Source: Candidatus Thiodictyon intracellulare (lineage in GTDB: Bacteria > Pseudomonadota > Gammaproteobacteria > Chromatiales > Chromatiaceae). Taken from it: a stretch of 7,708 bases of DNA. The stretch covers positions 1 to 7,708 of the forward strand of contig JADNEJ010000371.1 in assembly GCA_016292295.1 (NCBI GenBank), given 5' to 3'. Below the pieces are notes generated by a model. That model saw nothing but the letters and a program-made list of their open reading frames with translations, did not search any database and was not told the origin of the DNA. Position numbers and translations under genes: made by a program. This document shows positions 1 through 7,196 of this stretch, piece by piece; within the stretch, counting starts at the first letter, position 1; every line of letters starts with the position of its first letter.

Positions 1-95
1 AGGACTTCGGCGACCTGCTCTGCCGACCAGCCGCCCGCCAGCGACACGACCGCCTGGCCTTGATCACAAATCCGCCCAAGGCCGGCCGACCCATG
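1..95 (-). pseudogene. Possible N-terminal fragment of a helix-turn-helix protein, perhaps a transposase, cut by the window edge
   Basis: On the minus strand an ATG at 94-92 begins MGRPALGG, an opening resembling some IS630-type transposases. In a neighbouring minus-strand frame, from about 68 to 1, the translation reads AVVSLAGGWSAEQVAEVL, which looks like the first helices of a helix-turn-helix domain of the kind found at the start of IS630-type transposases. The two pieces are in different frames, so if they belong together the gene is frameshifted. The helix-turn-helix frame has no ATG start upstream before its stop near 216. The call rests only on short resemblance and the rest of the gene lies outside the window. 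A chance open frame in GC-rich DNA is a real alternative. Confidence 0.25.
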
Positions 96-183
96 TGGGT
101 TTGCGTGCGCAAGAGCATGTTCTGAAATGGAACGGCGACGCCGGGACTGAACAAGGTGGGCGGAATTATGATCAAGGCTAAAC

Positions 184-203
184 AGCGCCGTAACAACGGC
201 GCT
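184..203. terminator. Perfect 8-bp hairpin, possible terminator or element-end structure
   Basis: AGCGCCGT at 184-191 pairs perfectly with ACGGCGCT at 196-203 around an AACA loop. There is no long T run on either side (TTCATT on the + side, TGTTTA on the - side), so a classical intrinsic terminator is only weakly supported. It lies between the debris at the left edge and priA, and could insulate priA or be part of a mobile-element end. Confidence 0.35.
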
Positions 204-333
204 TCATTGCGACCATGCCTTAGGGCCTGTCCACAGATTTATCCATTAAAAATTGTGAGCAGATTTTATTTCGCAAAGGCTGACAGGCGGTTGCGTTCTC
301 TTGGTAGAAGTCGGATGGAGGAACGCAGCCTAA
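204..333. other. AT-rich leader upstream of priA, no recognisable gene
   Basis: About 130 bases with a clear fall in GC content at 236-275. It holds two similar short direct repeats (CAGATTTAT near 234-242 and CAGATTTTAT near 260-269). The priA promoter is expected here, but I could not fit a convincing -35/-10 pair with normal spacing. A GGAGG at 317-321 is a plausible ribosome binding site for a TTG start at 334, although the 12-base spacing is long. The AT-rich patch may also be the eroded end of an insertion element. Confidence 0.3.
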
Positions 334-2682
334 TTGGGGCGTAACGGTTTAACCTCCCGCCCCAACCCTCGCCGACCAGGGTACCTAGCGCTGCGCGGGG
401 CACAGCAACCGGAGTTTCCACCCATCCCGACCAATCCCATCATCCTGCGCGTTGCGGTGGCGGCCCCCCTGGCCGGACTCTTCGACTATCTGCCGCTGGC
501 GGACGCCGACCTGGGGCAAATGATTCCTGGCGTTCGCCTCCTGGTGCCTTTCGGGCGCGGGCGGCGGGTCGGGATTCTGGTGGAGACCGCCGGGCACTCG
601 GACCAGGACTCGGAGCGCCTTAAGCCCATCAGCGCCGTGCTCGATGCGACCCCGGTGCTCGGCCCCGACGATCTGCTCCTGATCCGCTGGGCCGCCGACT
701 ACTATCGCGCGCCCTTGGGTGAGGCGCTGTTCAGCGCCCTGCCGGTGCGCCTGCGGAGCGCGGATGCGCGCCTCACGAACGGCCTCCCAGGGCTGCGTGC
801 GACCGTCGCCGGCCGCGTCCTGGCGCTTGCCGACCTGGGGCGGGCGGCGGGTCAACGCCGCCTCCTGGAAGTGCTCCTGACCGCCCCGCAGGGGTTGGCG
901 ACGCTGCATCTCAAGGCCCGGCTCGGCCCTTGCGCCGGGCCGCGCAAGGCCCTACGTGAGCGTGGCCTGATCGAGCCGTGCCGAGTGGCGGCGGTGGCGG
1001 CGTCGGTGCCGACACCGGTCAGCGCGCCGGAGGTAGCCGCGGCCGCCCCGGTCGCGGTGGGGCCGGCCCTCAATGCCGAGCAGACCCGGGCGGTCGCGGC
1101 GATGACGGCAGCCATGGGCGGCTTTGTCCCCTTCGTCCTCGACGGGGTGACCGGCAGCGGCAAGACGGAGGTCTACATCCGCCTGATCGAGCGCGTGATT
1201 GCGGCCGGTCGCCAGGCTCTGGTGCTGGTGCCGGAGATCGGTCTGACGCCGCAACTGCGTGACCGCCTTGGACAGCGTCTGCCCGGACTCCACGCGGTGC
1301 TGCACTCGGCCCTGCCGGAGACCGAGCGCGAGAGTGCCTGGCACAGCGCCGTCGCCGGGCGTGCGACCCTGGTGCTCGGCACCCGCTCGGCCTGTTTCGT
1401 GCCCCTGCCGCGCCTGGGGCTGATCGTGGTGGATGAGGAGCACGATGTCTCCCTCAAGCAGCAGGAAGGGTTCCGCTACTCGGCCCGGGATCTGGCGGTG
1501 CGGCGCGCCCAGCAGGCCGGCTGTCCGGTAGTTCTGGGCTCCGCCACCCCATCCATGGAGACTCTCTACAACGCCCGCGTCGGGCGCTATCGTCGGCTGC
1601 ACCTGAGCGAACGCGCCGGGGGTGCGCGGGCGCCTGCCATCGCACTCCTGGACATCCGCAGCCAGCCCATGAGTGCCGGTCTTTCCCCGGCGCTGCGCGA
1701 TCAGGTTGCGACCCAGACCGGGGCCGGCAATCAGGTCCTGCTGTTCCTCAACCGCCGCGGCTATGCCCCGGTGCTAACCTGTCACGACTGCGGCTGGGTG
1801 GGTGCCTGTCCCCATTGCGACGCACGTCTGACCTTGCACCTGCGGCTGCGCCGCATCTGGTGTCACCACTGCGGTTGGTTCCAGACCACGCCGAGCACCT
1901 GTCCCGACTGCCGCGGCACGGATTTGCGCGGCCTGGGCCTGGGGACCGAGCGACTGGAGGAGGAGTTGCGCGCGGTCTTTCCCGCGGTCAACCTGGCGCG
2001 CATCGATCGGGACAGTACACGTCGCAAGGGGGAGTTGGACCGGCTGCTCGCGGCTAGCCGCACCGGGGAGATCCAGATCCTGCTCGGCACTCAAATGCTC
2101 GCCAAGGGGCACGACTTTCCCGGGGTGACCCTGGTCGGCATCCTCGACCTCGACCACTCGCTCTATGCCGCGGACTTCCGTGCCCCGGAGCGCACGGCCC
2201 AGCTTATCGTTCAGGTCGCCGGCCGCGCCGGGCGGGCGCAGCGCCCCGGCCGGGTCGTGCTCCAGACCAGGCATCCCGAGCATCCCCTGCTGCGCTCCCT
2301 GATCAAGGACGGCTACCCCGGTTTCGCCGAGCTAGCCCTGGCCGAGCGGGAGGCTGCGCAACTGCCGCCCTTCGCCCACCTCGCGCTCTTGCGCGCCGAT
2401 GCCCCGGACGCCGAGGTCCCCATGGACTTCCTGCGTCAGGCGCGGGCCCTGGCCCTGACCCTGCAGGGCGAACTGGTCTGCACCCGGGCGGCGGTGTCGA
2501 GCCCGGTCCCGGCGCCCATGGAGCGGCGTGCCGGGCGCTATCGCGCCCAACTCCTGCTGGAGGGGCCGGACCGGCCCGGGCTGCAGCGGTTTCTCGAGCT
2601 TTGGGTCAGCCGCTTGTGGACGCTCCCGCGCACCCGAGGGCTGCGCTGGTCGCTGGACGTGGATCCCCAGGACATGATGTAA
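334..2682 (+). CDS. priA: Primosomal protein N' (PriA), replication-restart DNA helicase
   Basis: PriA is a superfamily 2, 3'-to-5' DNA helicase that recognises stalled forks and reloads the replisome through PriB/DnaT/DnaC. Counting from the TTG at 334 (782 residues), the DNA-binding N-terminus begins near ILRVAVAAPLAGLFDYLP (37-54). Walker A GVTGSGKT is at 271-278, the DEEH box at 367-370 and GSATPS at 402-407. Eight zinc-binding cysteines at 483, 486, 492, 495, 510, 513, 523 and 526 match the spacing in E. coli PriA. GTQMLAKGHDF (585-595) and the arginine-finger motif QVAGRAGR (627-634) follow. The true start is uncertain. The first 30 residues are arginine/proline-rich and unlike PriA. 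An in-frame ATC at 424, nine bases after GGAG (411-414), would give a 753-residue protein of normal family length. The gene ends in TAA and appears intact beyond the start. Its family identity is very secure. Confidence 0.97.
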   Translation: MGRNGLTSRPNPRRPGYLALRGAQQPEFPPIPTNPIILRVAVAAPLAGLFDYLPLADADLGQMIPGVRLLVPFGRGRRVGILVETAGHSDQDSERLKPISAVLDATPVLGPDDLLLIRWAADYYRAPLGEALFSALPVRLRSADARLTNGLPGLRATVAGRVLALADLGRAAGQRRLLEVLLTAPQGLATLHLKARLGPCAGPRKALRERGLIEPCRVAAVAASVPTPVSAPEVAAAAPVAVGPALNAEQTRAVAAMTAAMGGFVPFVLDGVTGSGKTEVYIRLIERVIAAGRQALVLVPEIGLTPQLRDRLGQRLPGLHAVLHSALPETERESAWHSAVAGRATLVLGTRSACFVPLPRLGLIVVDEEHDVSLKQQEGFRYSARDLAVRRAQQAGCPVVLGSATPSMETLYNARVGRYRRLHLSERAGGARAPAIALLDIRSQPMSAGLSPALRDQVATQTGAGNQVLLFLNRRGYAPVLTCHDCGWVGACPHCDARLTLHLRLRRIWCHHCGWFQTTPSTCPDCRGTDLRGLGLGTERLEEELRAVFPAVNLARIDRDSTRRKGELDRLLAASRTGEIQILLGTQMLAKGHDFPGVTLVGILDLDHSLYAADFRAPERTAQLIVQVAGRAGRAQRPGRVVLQTRHPEHPLLRSLIKDGYPGFAELALAEREAAQLPPFAHLALLRADAPDAEVPMDFLRQARALALTLQGELVCTRAAVSSPVPAPMERRAGRYRAQLLLEGPDRPGLQRFLELWVSRLWTLPRTRGLRWSLDVDPQDMM

Positions 2683-2819
2683 GGGCCGGATTCGGGTATC
2701 CTTAGGCGAATTGCGCCACGGGTTTCGATGTGCCCCGATCGCCTGTCTTTCCCCGACCTCGATCGCTGCTCTGGTCAGCCCCCGGGGCCTGAGCGTTGTG
2801 CCTGTCGGTTCCCGGCCCG

Positions 2820-2836
2820 GCGGGCGGGATGCCCGC
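2820..2836. other. GC-rich hairpin in the priA-argS gap
   Basis: GCGGGC at 2820-2825 pairs with GCCCGC at 2831-2836 around a five-base loop. It lies in the 230-base gap between priA and argS, which has no convincing gene. The open frame at 2728-2910 has no family resemblance and is cysteine/arginine-rich, as expected of chance frames. There is no T run, so this may be a transcript structure rather than a terminator. The argS promoter is presumably in this gap, but I could not identify it. Confidence 0.2.
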
Positions 2837-2912
2837 GCTCCCGCGGACTAAAGACTGAGCGTGACTTGGACGCAACCCTGGTCAAGGCCCACTTTCCGAT
2901 CCGAATTTAGCC

Positions 2913-4682
2913 ATGAAACAACAGATCACGGATCTCCTGCGCGCCGGTTTGGCACATCTGACCGCGGACGGAACCTGGAACGCGATCCAACTGCCGCAAC
3001 CCCAGGTCGAGCGCACCAGAGACCAGGCCCACGGTGACTTTGCCACCAATCTGGCCCTGCTACTGGCCAAACCGGCGCGCGCCCGTCCCCGAGAGGTTGC
3101 CGAACGACTGGTGGCCGCCCTGCCGGTCTCGCCCTTGATTGCGCGAGTGGAGATCGCCGGACCCGGCTTCATCAACTTCTTTCTAGCCGCGGATGCCTAC
3201 CGCCAGGTCGTGCCTGCCATCCTGAGCGCCGGGCACGACTATGGACGCTCCCGGCGCGGGGCTGGACAATGCGTCCAGGTTGAGTTCGTCTCCGCCAACC
3301 CTACCGGCCCTCTGCATGTGGGCCACGGACGCGGCGCGGCCTACGGTGCGGCGGTGGCGGACCTGCTGGCGGCGGTCGGCTACGAGGTCCACCGGGAGTA
3401 TTATGTCAACGATGCTGGCCGCCAGATGGACATCCTGGCCACGTCCGTATGGCTGCGCTATTTGGAGCTGTGCAGCGAGGCGATCGAGTTTCCGAGCAAC
3501 GGCTACAAGGGCGACTATGTCTGGGACATCGCCGCCACCCTGCACCGGGAGCACGCCGATGCCTACCGCACGCCCGCCGCCCTGGTCTTCGCCGGGGTCC
3601 CGGCGGACGAGTGCGAGGGTCAGGATGGGGGCGACAAGGAGAACCACATCGACGCGCTCATCAGCGCCGCCAAGCGCCTCCTGGGTGACAACCGCTATCG
3701 CTGCTGCTTTGAACTGGCGCTCAATATGATCCTGGACGACATCCGCACCGACCTGGCCGAGTTCGGGGTCGAGTATCAGGAGTGGTTCTCGGAGCGCTCG
3801 CTCGCCGACCGGGGTGCCGTCAATCGGGCGCTCGAGCGCCTGCGTGAGGCCGGGCACGTCTATGAGCAGGGCGGCGCCCTGTGGTTCCGCTCGAGCGCCT
3901 TCGGCGACGAGAAGGATCGGGTGCTGGTGCGGGAGAACGGGCAGGGCACCTATTTCGCCTCCGACATCGCTTATCACATCGAAAAGCTGGAGCGCGGCTT
4001 CGAGCGGGTCATCGACATCTGGGGTGCCGACCACCACGGGTATGTCCCGCGGATCAAGGCGGCGCTCAGTGCCCTGGGGGACGATGCGGAGCGACTGGAC
4101 GTCCTGCTGGTGCAGTTCGCCATCCTCTATCGCGGCGGGGAGCGCGCCCAGATGTCTACCCGCTCCGGCCAGTTCGTGACGCTGCGCGAGCTACGCAAAG
4201 AGGTCGGCCGCGACGCCGCCCGCTTCTTCTATGTCATGCGCCGCTGTGAGCAGCACTTGGACTTCGACCTGGATCTGGCCAAGAGCCAGTCAGCGGACAA
4301 CCCGGTCTATTACTGTCAGTACGCCCATGCCCGAGTGTGCAGCGTGCTGCGCCAGGCAGCGGACAAGGGGATGGTGGTGAACCCGAGTCCCGGTGCCGCC
4401 AACCTGGAACGGCTCACCGAAGACCATGAGCAGGCCCTGTTGCGGACCCTGGCGCGCTATCCCGAGCTGGTCGATACCGCCGCCGTCAACCACGAGCCGC
4501 ATCTGGTCGCCACCTATCTGCGGGAACTGGCCAACGAGTTGCACACCTACTACAACGCCCACCAGTTCCTGGTGGATGACGCGGCCCTGCGCGATGCCCG
4601 CATCAAGCTCATCCTGGCGGTACGGCAGGTCTTGCGCAACGGGCTCGCACTGCTGGGTGTCACCGCCCCGGAGGCCATGTAG
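2913..4682 (+). CDS. argS: Arginyl-tRNA synthetase (class Ia)
   Basis: ArgRS charges tRNA-Arg with arginine using ATP in the cytoplasm and needs tRNA to activate the amino acid. The 589-residue protein has the N-terminal additional domain (about 1-90). The catalytic core has [20 protein letters not shown] with the HIGH-type motif HVGH at 135-138. The KMSKS position is occupied by MSTRSGQF at 414-421, as in E. coli ArgRS, which also lacks the canonical lysine. The all-helical DALR anticodon-binding domain begins near [12 protein letters not shown] (463-474) and runs to the end, LGVTAPEAM, a typical ArgRS C-terminus. Length fits the family (E. coli 577). The ATG at 2913 gives the expected N-terminus although no strong Shine-Dalgarno sequence precedes it. 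It is probably cotranscribed with the SPOR gene that follows without a gap. Confidence 0.98.
   Translation: MKQQITDLLRAGLAHLTADGTWNAIQLPQPQVERTRDQAHGDFATNLALLLAKPARARPREVAERLVAALPVSPLIARVEIAGPGFINFFLAADAYRQVVPAILSAGHDYGRSRRGAGQCVQVEFVSANPTGPLHVGHGRGAAYGAAVADLLAAVGYEVHREYYVNDAGRQMDILATSVWLRYLELCSEAIEFPSNGYKGDYVWDIAATLHREHADAYRTPAALVFAGVPADECEGQDGGDKENHIDALISAAKRLLGDNRYRCCFELALNMILDDIRTDLAEFGVEYQEWFSERSLADRGAVNRALERLREAGHVYEQGGALWFRSSAFGDEKDRVLVRENGQGTYFASDIAYHIEKLERGFERVIDIWGADHHGYVPRIKAALSALGDDAERLDVLLVQFAILYRGGERAQMSTRSGQFVTLRELRKEVGRDAARFFYVMRRCEQHLDFDLDLAKSQSADNPVYYCQYAHARVCSVLRQAADKGMVVNPSPGAANLERLTEDHEQALLRTLARYPELVDTAAVNHEPHLVATYLRELANELHTYYNAHQFLVDDAALRDARIKLILAVRQVLRNGLALLGVTAPEAM
4670..4674 (+). 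promoter_or_regulatory. Ribosome binding site of the SPOR gene, inside the argS end
   Basis: GGAGG lies within the last codons of argS, eight bases before the ATG at 4683. The argS stop codon TAG directly abuts that ATG. This supports the chosen start and suggests that translation of the two genes is coupled. Confidence 0.7.
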
Positions 4683-5345
4683 ATGGCCCTGGACCCCAGG
4701 CGCGGCGCCGCTAAGCCGACTCCCCGGCGCGCTCGGCCCCGTTCCTGCGTCTGGTGGTTCCTGTTCGGGGCCATCCTCGGCAGCTTCGGCGTCGGGCTCT
4801 ACTGGATGACACAGGCCCCCGGCCAAGTGCCGCCCCCGGTGGCGGCGGCGCTACCCAAGACCGAGCGGCCGGCCCCCCGCCAACCCAGCTTCCAGTTCGA
4901 GAAAATCCTGCGCGAGACCGTGGTGGAGAGCAAGGACACCGGCAAGCCGCCGCCGCCGCCGGCGCCCCGGCCGGAACCGCCGCAGCCAGTCACGCCGGAG
5001 CCGCCGGCGGCAGGAGCGCCGCCGCCTGAGGCCGCACCTGGGACCCCGGCCGATACCGCCAAGGCTGAGGCCAAGGCCAAGGCGGATGCCAAGGCCAAGG
5101 CCGAGGCCGGTGGGACCTATATCCTACAGGTGGGGTCCTTCAAGACCGCCAAGGAGGCTGATGCCATGAAGGCCAAGCTCGCGCTGCGCGGCGTCTCCAC
5201 CCGGGTTCAGACGGTCACCCTCAAGGACGGGCAGGTCTGGCACCGGGTCATGACCGGGCAACTGGACGGCAAGAAATCGATGGAGTCCACCCGCGCCACC
5301 TTGAAGAAATTCGGCACCGAAGCCGTTCCGGTCAAACTCAAGTAG
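4683..5345 (+). CDS. Membrane-anchored SPOR-domain protein (FtsN-like layout)
   Basis: The 220-residue protein has a basic cytoplasmic N-terminus (1-21), one membrane segment at about 22-42, a long proline-rich periplasmic linker (about 46-125), an alanine/lysine/glutamate stretch (127-144) and a C-terminal SPOR domain (145-220, from TYILQVGSF). SPOR domains bind glycan strands stripped of stem peptides at the division septum, and this topology is that of FtsN-type division proteins. A role in septal peptidoglycan binding or division is therefore inferred. In many gammaproteobacteria a SPOR gene of this kind sits between argS and hslV, which fits its place after argS. I give no symbol because SPOR proteins are numerous and FtsN-specific activity cannot be read from sequence alone. 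Linker length is likely variable because its DNA is repetitive. Confidence 0.88.
   Translation: MALDPRRGAAKPTPRRARPRSCVWWFLFGAILGSFGVGLYWMTQAPGQVPPPVAAALPKTERPAPRQPSFQFEKILRETVVESKDTGKPPPPPAPRPEPPQPVTPEPPAAGAPPPEAAPGTPADTAKAEAKAKADAKAKAEAGGTYILQVGSFKTAKEADAMKAKLALRGVSTRVQTVTLKDGQVWHRVMTGQLDGKKSMESTRATLKKFGTEAVPVKLK
5061..5108 (+). repeat. 18-bp tandem repeat, about 2.7 copies, inside the SPOR gene
   Basis: Units at 5061-5078, 5079-5096 and a partial one at 5097-5108 follow AAGGCBGAKGCCAAGGCC and encode KAEAKA, KADAKA and KAEA just before the SPOR domain. The repeat is in frame, so gain or loss of a unit would lengthen or shorten the linker by six residues without breaking the gene. Confidence 0.75.
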
Positions 5346-5354
5346 CCCAGGTCC

Positions 5355-5814
5355 ATGAGCGAACCATCAGTACGCATCGCCGCCAGCATCTAAGGATCGC
5401 GCCGCGCGACAACTGGCGTGCAACATGTTCGGCAGTGCCGGCGCGACGGTCCTGATCTGTGATGGCGCCGCGGCGATCATCAAGGCCGCCGATGGCCTGC
5501 AGGCCATTGTGCTGGGCCTGGGCGCCGCCCCGGAGGAAACCTTCGACGCGTTGGTGATGCTGCGCCAACGCCTCGCGACCATCTCGATCTATTTGATTGC
5601 AGACGCCGCTGGTGAGCGCTCGGCCAAACGTGCCACTCAGTTCGGCGCTACGCAGGTCATCCCTAACGCACTCTTGGAGTGCCGTGTCGCGCATCTGGTC
5701 AAGCAGATCGAGCAAGCCGGCGAGATCGAGGACTGGAGCATCTGCTCGCCGGGATGGATGGCACCCCGGACGGATCAAGGCTATGATATTGAATCGATGG
5801 ACCTAGGGGCATAG
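5355..5814 (+). pseudogene. Degenerate response-regulator receiver-like protein with a frameshift near the start
   Basis: The long open frame from ATG 5425 to TAG 5814 encodes 129 residues, but it lacks the first strand and helix of the fold it resembles. A second ATG at 5355 opens MSEPSVRIAASI in another frame, ending at TAA 5391-5393. Joining this to the long frame at 5392 (skipping one T) gives a full alternating pattern like a CheY receiver: strand VRIAASI, helix KDRAARQLACNMFGSAG, strand ATVLIC, helix, strand AIVLGLG, helix, strand SIYLIADAA, helix, strand TQVIP, helix. The phosphoacceptor aspartate would fall at Gly31 of the 129-residue frame (IVLGLG), the acidic pair is missing, and the conserved lysine near the last strand appears as Asn (IPN). 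If expressed it would be a pseudo-receiver that cannot be phosphorylated normally. A shorter functional protein starting at 5425 without a Shine-Dalgarno sequence, or a sequencing error, are alternatives. The receiver assignment is by fold pattern only. Confidence 0.5.
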
Positions 5815-5841
5815 CTGGCGATTCCGGATAACCGGCGCTTG

Positions 5842-6408
5842 ATGGGCATGCAGGAACCCAGTACCGAGGCCGTCACGCTACCCTCTGGTCCCGCGGTTCC
5901 GGACGACGGACCGGGCGCCGACCAGGCGCGAACCGCGCCCAGCCCGCCCTTGCCAGCCGTTACCGAGTTGAAGTGGATAGCTGCACCGCCGCCGCCAGTG
6001 CCACCGTCGGTGCCGGCACCGGAGCCGTCCGCGGTACCGCAAGCGGTGGCTGACGGCGTGCCGTGCAGCCTTGGTGACTGCCCGCTCCTGATCGAATGTC
6101 GCGCGCAGCACGAGGCTCAGAACGCCGCCATCCTGGACGCCCATAAGCAGCGTGAGCGGCGCCAGCAAGAACAGAATCAGGCGTTCCGCGATCACCTCCA
6201 AGCCGATCTTAGGATCGAACTTCACCAGGCCATGATCCAGGAGATCGCCGTCGCGGAGATGCGGGCGCAGGCGCGCATGGATGCGTTCCTCGCCAAGGTC
6301 AGGCGGGAGCACTCCGCCGAGATCCGTTGCATCAATCTGATCCTCGGCGTCGTGGTCCTCGTGGTACTCGCTGATATCGGCTTGGCATGGCGATTGGAGG
6401 TCTGGTGA
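5842..6408 (+). CDS. Unrecognised proline-rich protein with a C-terminal membrane anchor
   Basis: I do not recognise this 188-residue protein. Residues 1-70 are rich in proline, alanine and acidic residues and look disordered. A compact cysteine motif, CSLGDCPLLIEC (Cys75, Cys80, Cys86), follows. Residues 87-160 are rich in Gln, Glu, Arg and Ala and look like a long helix or coiled coil, ending in basic residues (KVRREH). A single hydrophobic segment (about 163-183, INLILGVVVLVVLADIGLAW) lies five residues from the C-terminus. The layout suggests a tail-anchored inner-membrane protein with its bulk in the cytoplasm, perhaps a scaffold. ATG 5842 was chosen over TTG 5839 and ATG 5848; none has a clear ribosome binding site. 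It starts 27 bases after the stop of the receiver-like frame and may share its transcript. Codon use fits a real gene, but function is unknown. Confidence 0.7.
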   Translation: MGMQEPSTEAVTLPSGPAVPDDGPGADQARTAPSPPLPAVTELKWIAAPPPPVPPSVPAPEPSAVPQAVADGVPCSLGDCPLLIECRAQHEAQNAAILDAHKQRERRQQEQNQAFRDHLQADLRIELHQAMIQEIAVAEMRAQARMDAFLAKVRREHSAEIRCINLILGVVVLVVLADIGLAWRLEVW

Positions 6409-6413
6409 CGAAC

Positions 6414-6455
6414 GCGGCGTCCGCCGATCCCCCGGCCCGCGGCTGGTGACGCCGC
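6414..6455. other. 8-bp stem with a 26-base loop after the membrane-protein gene
   Basis: GCGGCGTC at 6414-6421 pairs perfectly with GACGCCGC at 6448-6455. The nine-base sequence CTGGTGACG occurs at both 6402-6410 and 6443-6451. The structure begins six bases after the TGA at 6406-6408 and may protect or end that transcript, but there is no T run. A smaller inverted repeat, CCATCAG/CTGATGG (6482-6488 and 6499-6505), lies further along. Confidence 0.3.
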
Positions 6456-6527
6456 TCCCAGAGATTCGCCGTTTTCGTTTGCCATCAGTCGCCATGAGCT
6501 GATGGTTGTCCGATCACCTGAGGATCC

Positions 6528-6532
6528 AGGAG
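6528..6532 (+). promoter_or_regulatory. Preserved ribosome binding site of the decayed ThDP-enzyme gene
   Basis: AGGAG stands six bases before the ATG at 6539. This decides the start of the old gene against the TTG at 6506 and shows that the 5' end is intact although the body is broken. Confidence 0.65.
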
Positions 6533-6698
6533 CAAGTGATGCAAGGCGCTGATTTCATTCTCGATAGCGTGGCCAAAGAGGGGATCGATCATCTCTTCAT
6601 GGTGCCCGGGGAATTGATTGATCAATTTCTGCCGGCGTTCGGTCGGCAAACCGTACTTACACCAATTGTCGCGGCCCAGGATGGTGGCGTCGCTTATA

Positions 6699-6857
6699 TA
6701 CTCAGCTAATGCCAAATTTTCGGTTTCTTCACCGACAGGTTATTTAAAAGTTCTCCGTCAGCAAGGAGCGCAAGTCGCTCTGGTATTCACCCGCGTTGCT
6801 GAAGAAGTAATTTGCGCAGGCTTTGCGAAACCCGTCAAATAATTCGTAATACTTGAT
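6699..6857 (-). mobile_element. 3' end remnant of an IS630-type insertion sequence
   Basis: On the minus strand, about 6856 to 6747 encodes YYELFDGFRKACANYFF and then YQSDLRSLLTENF, ending at TAA (6746-6744). This matches the typical C-terminus of IS630-family DDE transposases, where a YYE..F.eFrkAc..FF segment leads to eLrsLLTeNF. The 45 bases beyond the stop, to the TATA at 6697-6700, are AT-rich and would hold the element's terminal repeat. IS630 elements insert at TA, which fits the junction. The rest of the transposase and the other end are gone, along with about seven host codons, so this is a deletion relic. Its lower GC content than its surroundings suggests a foreign origin. Confidence 0.75.
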
Positions 6858-7031
6858 TGGCCAGCGGCAGATTTTGGGTAGCGCTGTGTATCGGCGGCCC
6901 CGGCCTGGGCAACGCGGTGACCGCGGTAGCCGCCGCGCAAACCGACGGTTCACCGCTCCTGTTGGTCAGTGGTGAAGTCGCCACCGATATGGAAGGCCGC
7001 GGCTAGTTTCAGGATTCCGGCAGTCAAACAC

Positions 7032-7039
7032 TTGATGAC
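7032..7039 (+). repeat. Left target-site duplication of the 157-bp element
   Basis: TTGATGAC here is identical to 7197-7204 and directly touches the outer base of the left terminal inverted repeat. An 8-bp duplication is typical of several DDE transposase families, including IS66 and IS256 types. Confidence 0.8.
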
Positions 7040-7196
7040 CTGAAATTTCCGGGTTCTGAAACCCGGCTAGGGCCAAACACTTGGGGTCGGGAGTTTTCGT
7101 AGGGGTTTGCGTGGATCTCCGCAAACCCTTCGGAAATCCCCCCACCGCTACTCCCCGCCCCTCCGGTGCAATCCCTGGAAAAGCCGGAAACATCAG
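7040..7196. mobile_element. 157-bp miniature inverted-repeat transposable element (MITE)
   Basis: The element begins CTGAAATTTCCGG (7040-7052) and ends CCGGAAACATCAG (7184-7196). The reverse complement of the right end matches the left end at 11 of 13 positions. It is bordered by perfect 8-bp direct repeats TTGATGAC. It encodes no transposase, so it could only move with an enzyme supplied elsewhere. Inside are two hairpins: CCGGGTT/AACCCGG (7049-7055 and 7060-7066, loop CTGA) and GGGTTTGCG/CGCAAACCC (7103-7111 and 7120-7128). Removing the element and one target copy joins TLDD directly to VSILRSITRY and restores the enzyme reading, strong internal proof of insertion. The whole insertion is 165 bases, so it kept frame, but it carries its own in-frame TAG near 7097-7099. 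I do not recognise the family. Confidence 0.8.

Noticed and set aside
241..249. DnaA box-like TTATCCATT upstream of priA
   Set aside because: Only a single imperfect match with no cluster of boxes, so it does not support an origin.
385..909. Long minus-strand open frame opposite priA, and similar long frames opposite argS (3183-4037) and the SPOR gene
   Set aside because: They are antisense shadows of strongly conserved genes, driven by high GC at third codon positions.
2728..2910. 60-residue open frame between priA and argS
   Set aside because: Rich in Cys, Arg and Pro with no domain pattern or ribosome binding site, and fully explained by chance in GC-rich DNA.
5391..5393. Programmed +1 frameshift at ATC TAA in the receiver-like gene
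   Set aside because: The site lacks the known slippery context (such as CUU UGA with an upstream Shine-Dalgarno-like sequence); a plain indel or sequence error is simpler.
6506..6538. TTG at 6506 as start of the enzyme gene
   Set aside because: The ATG at 6539 has AGGAG six bases upstream and begins exactly at the family's N-terminus.
7103..7128. The 9-bp hairpin as an intrinsic terminator
   Set aside because: No T run follows, and the hairpin lies wholly inside the MITE, where internal hairpins are common.
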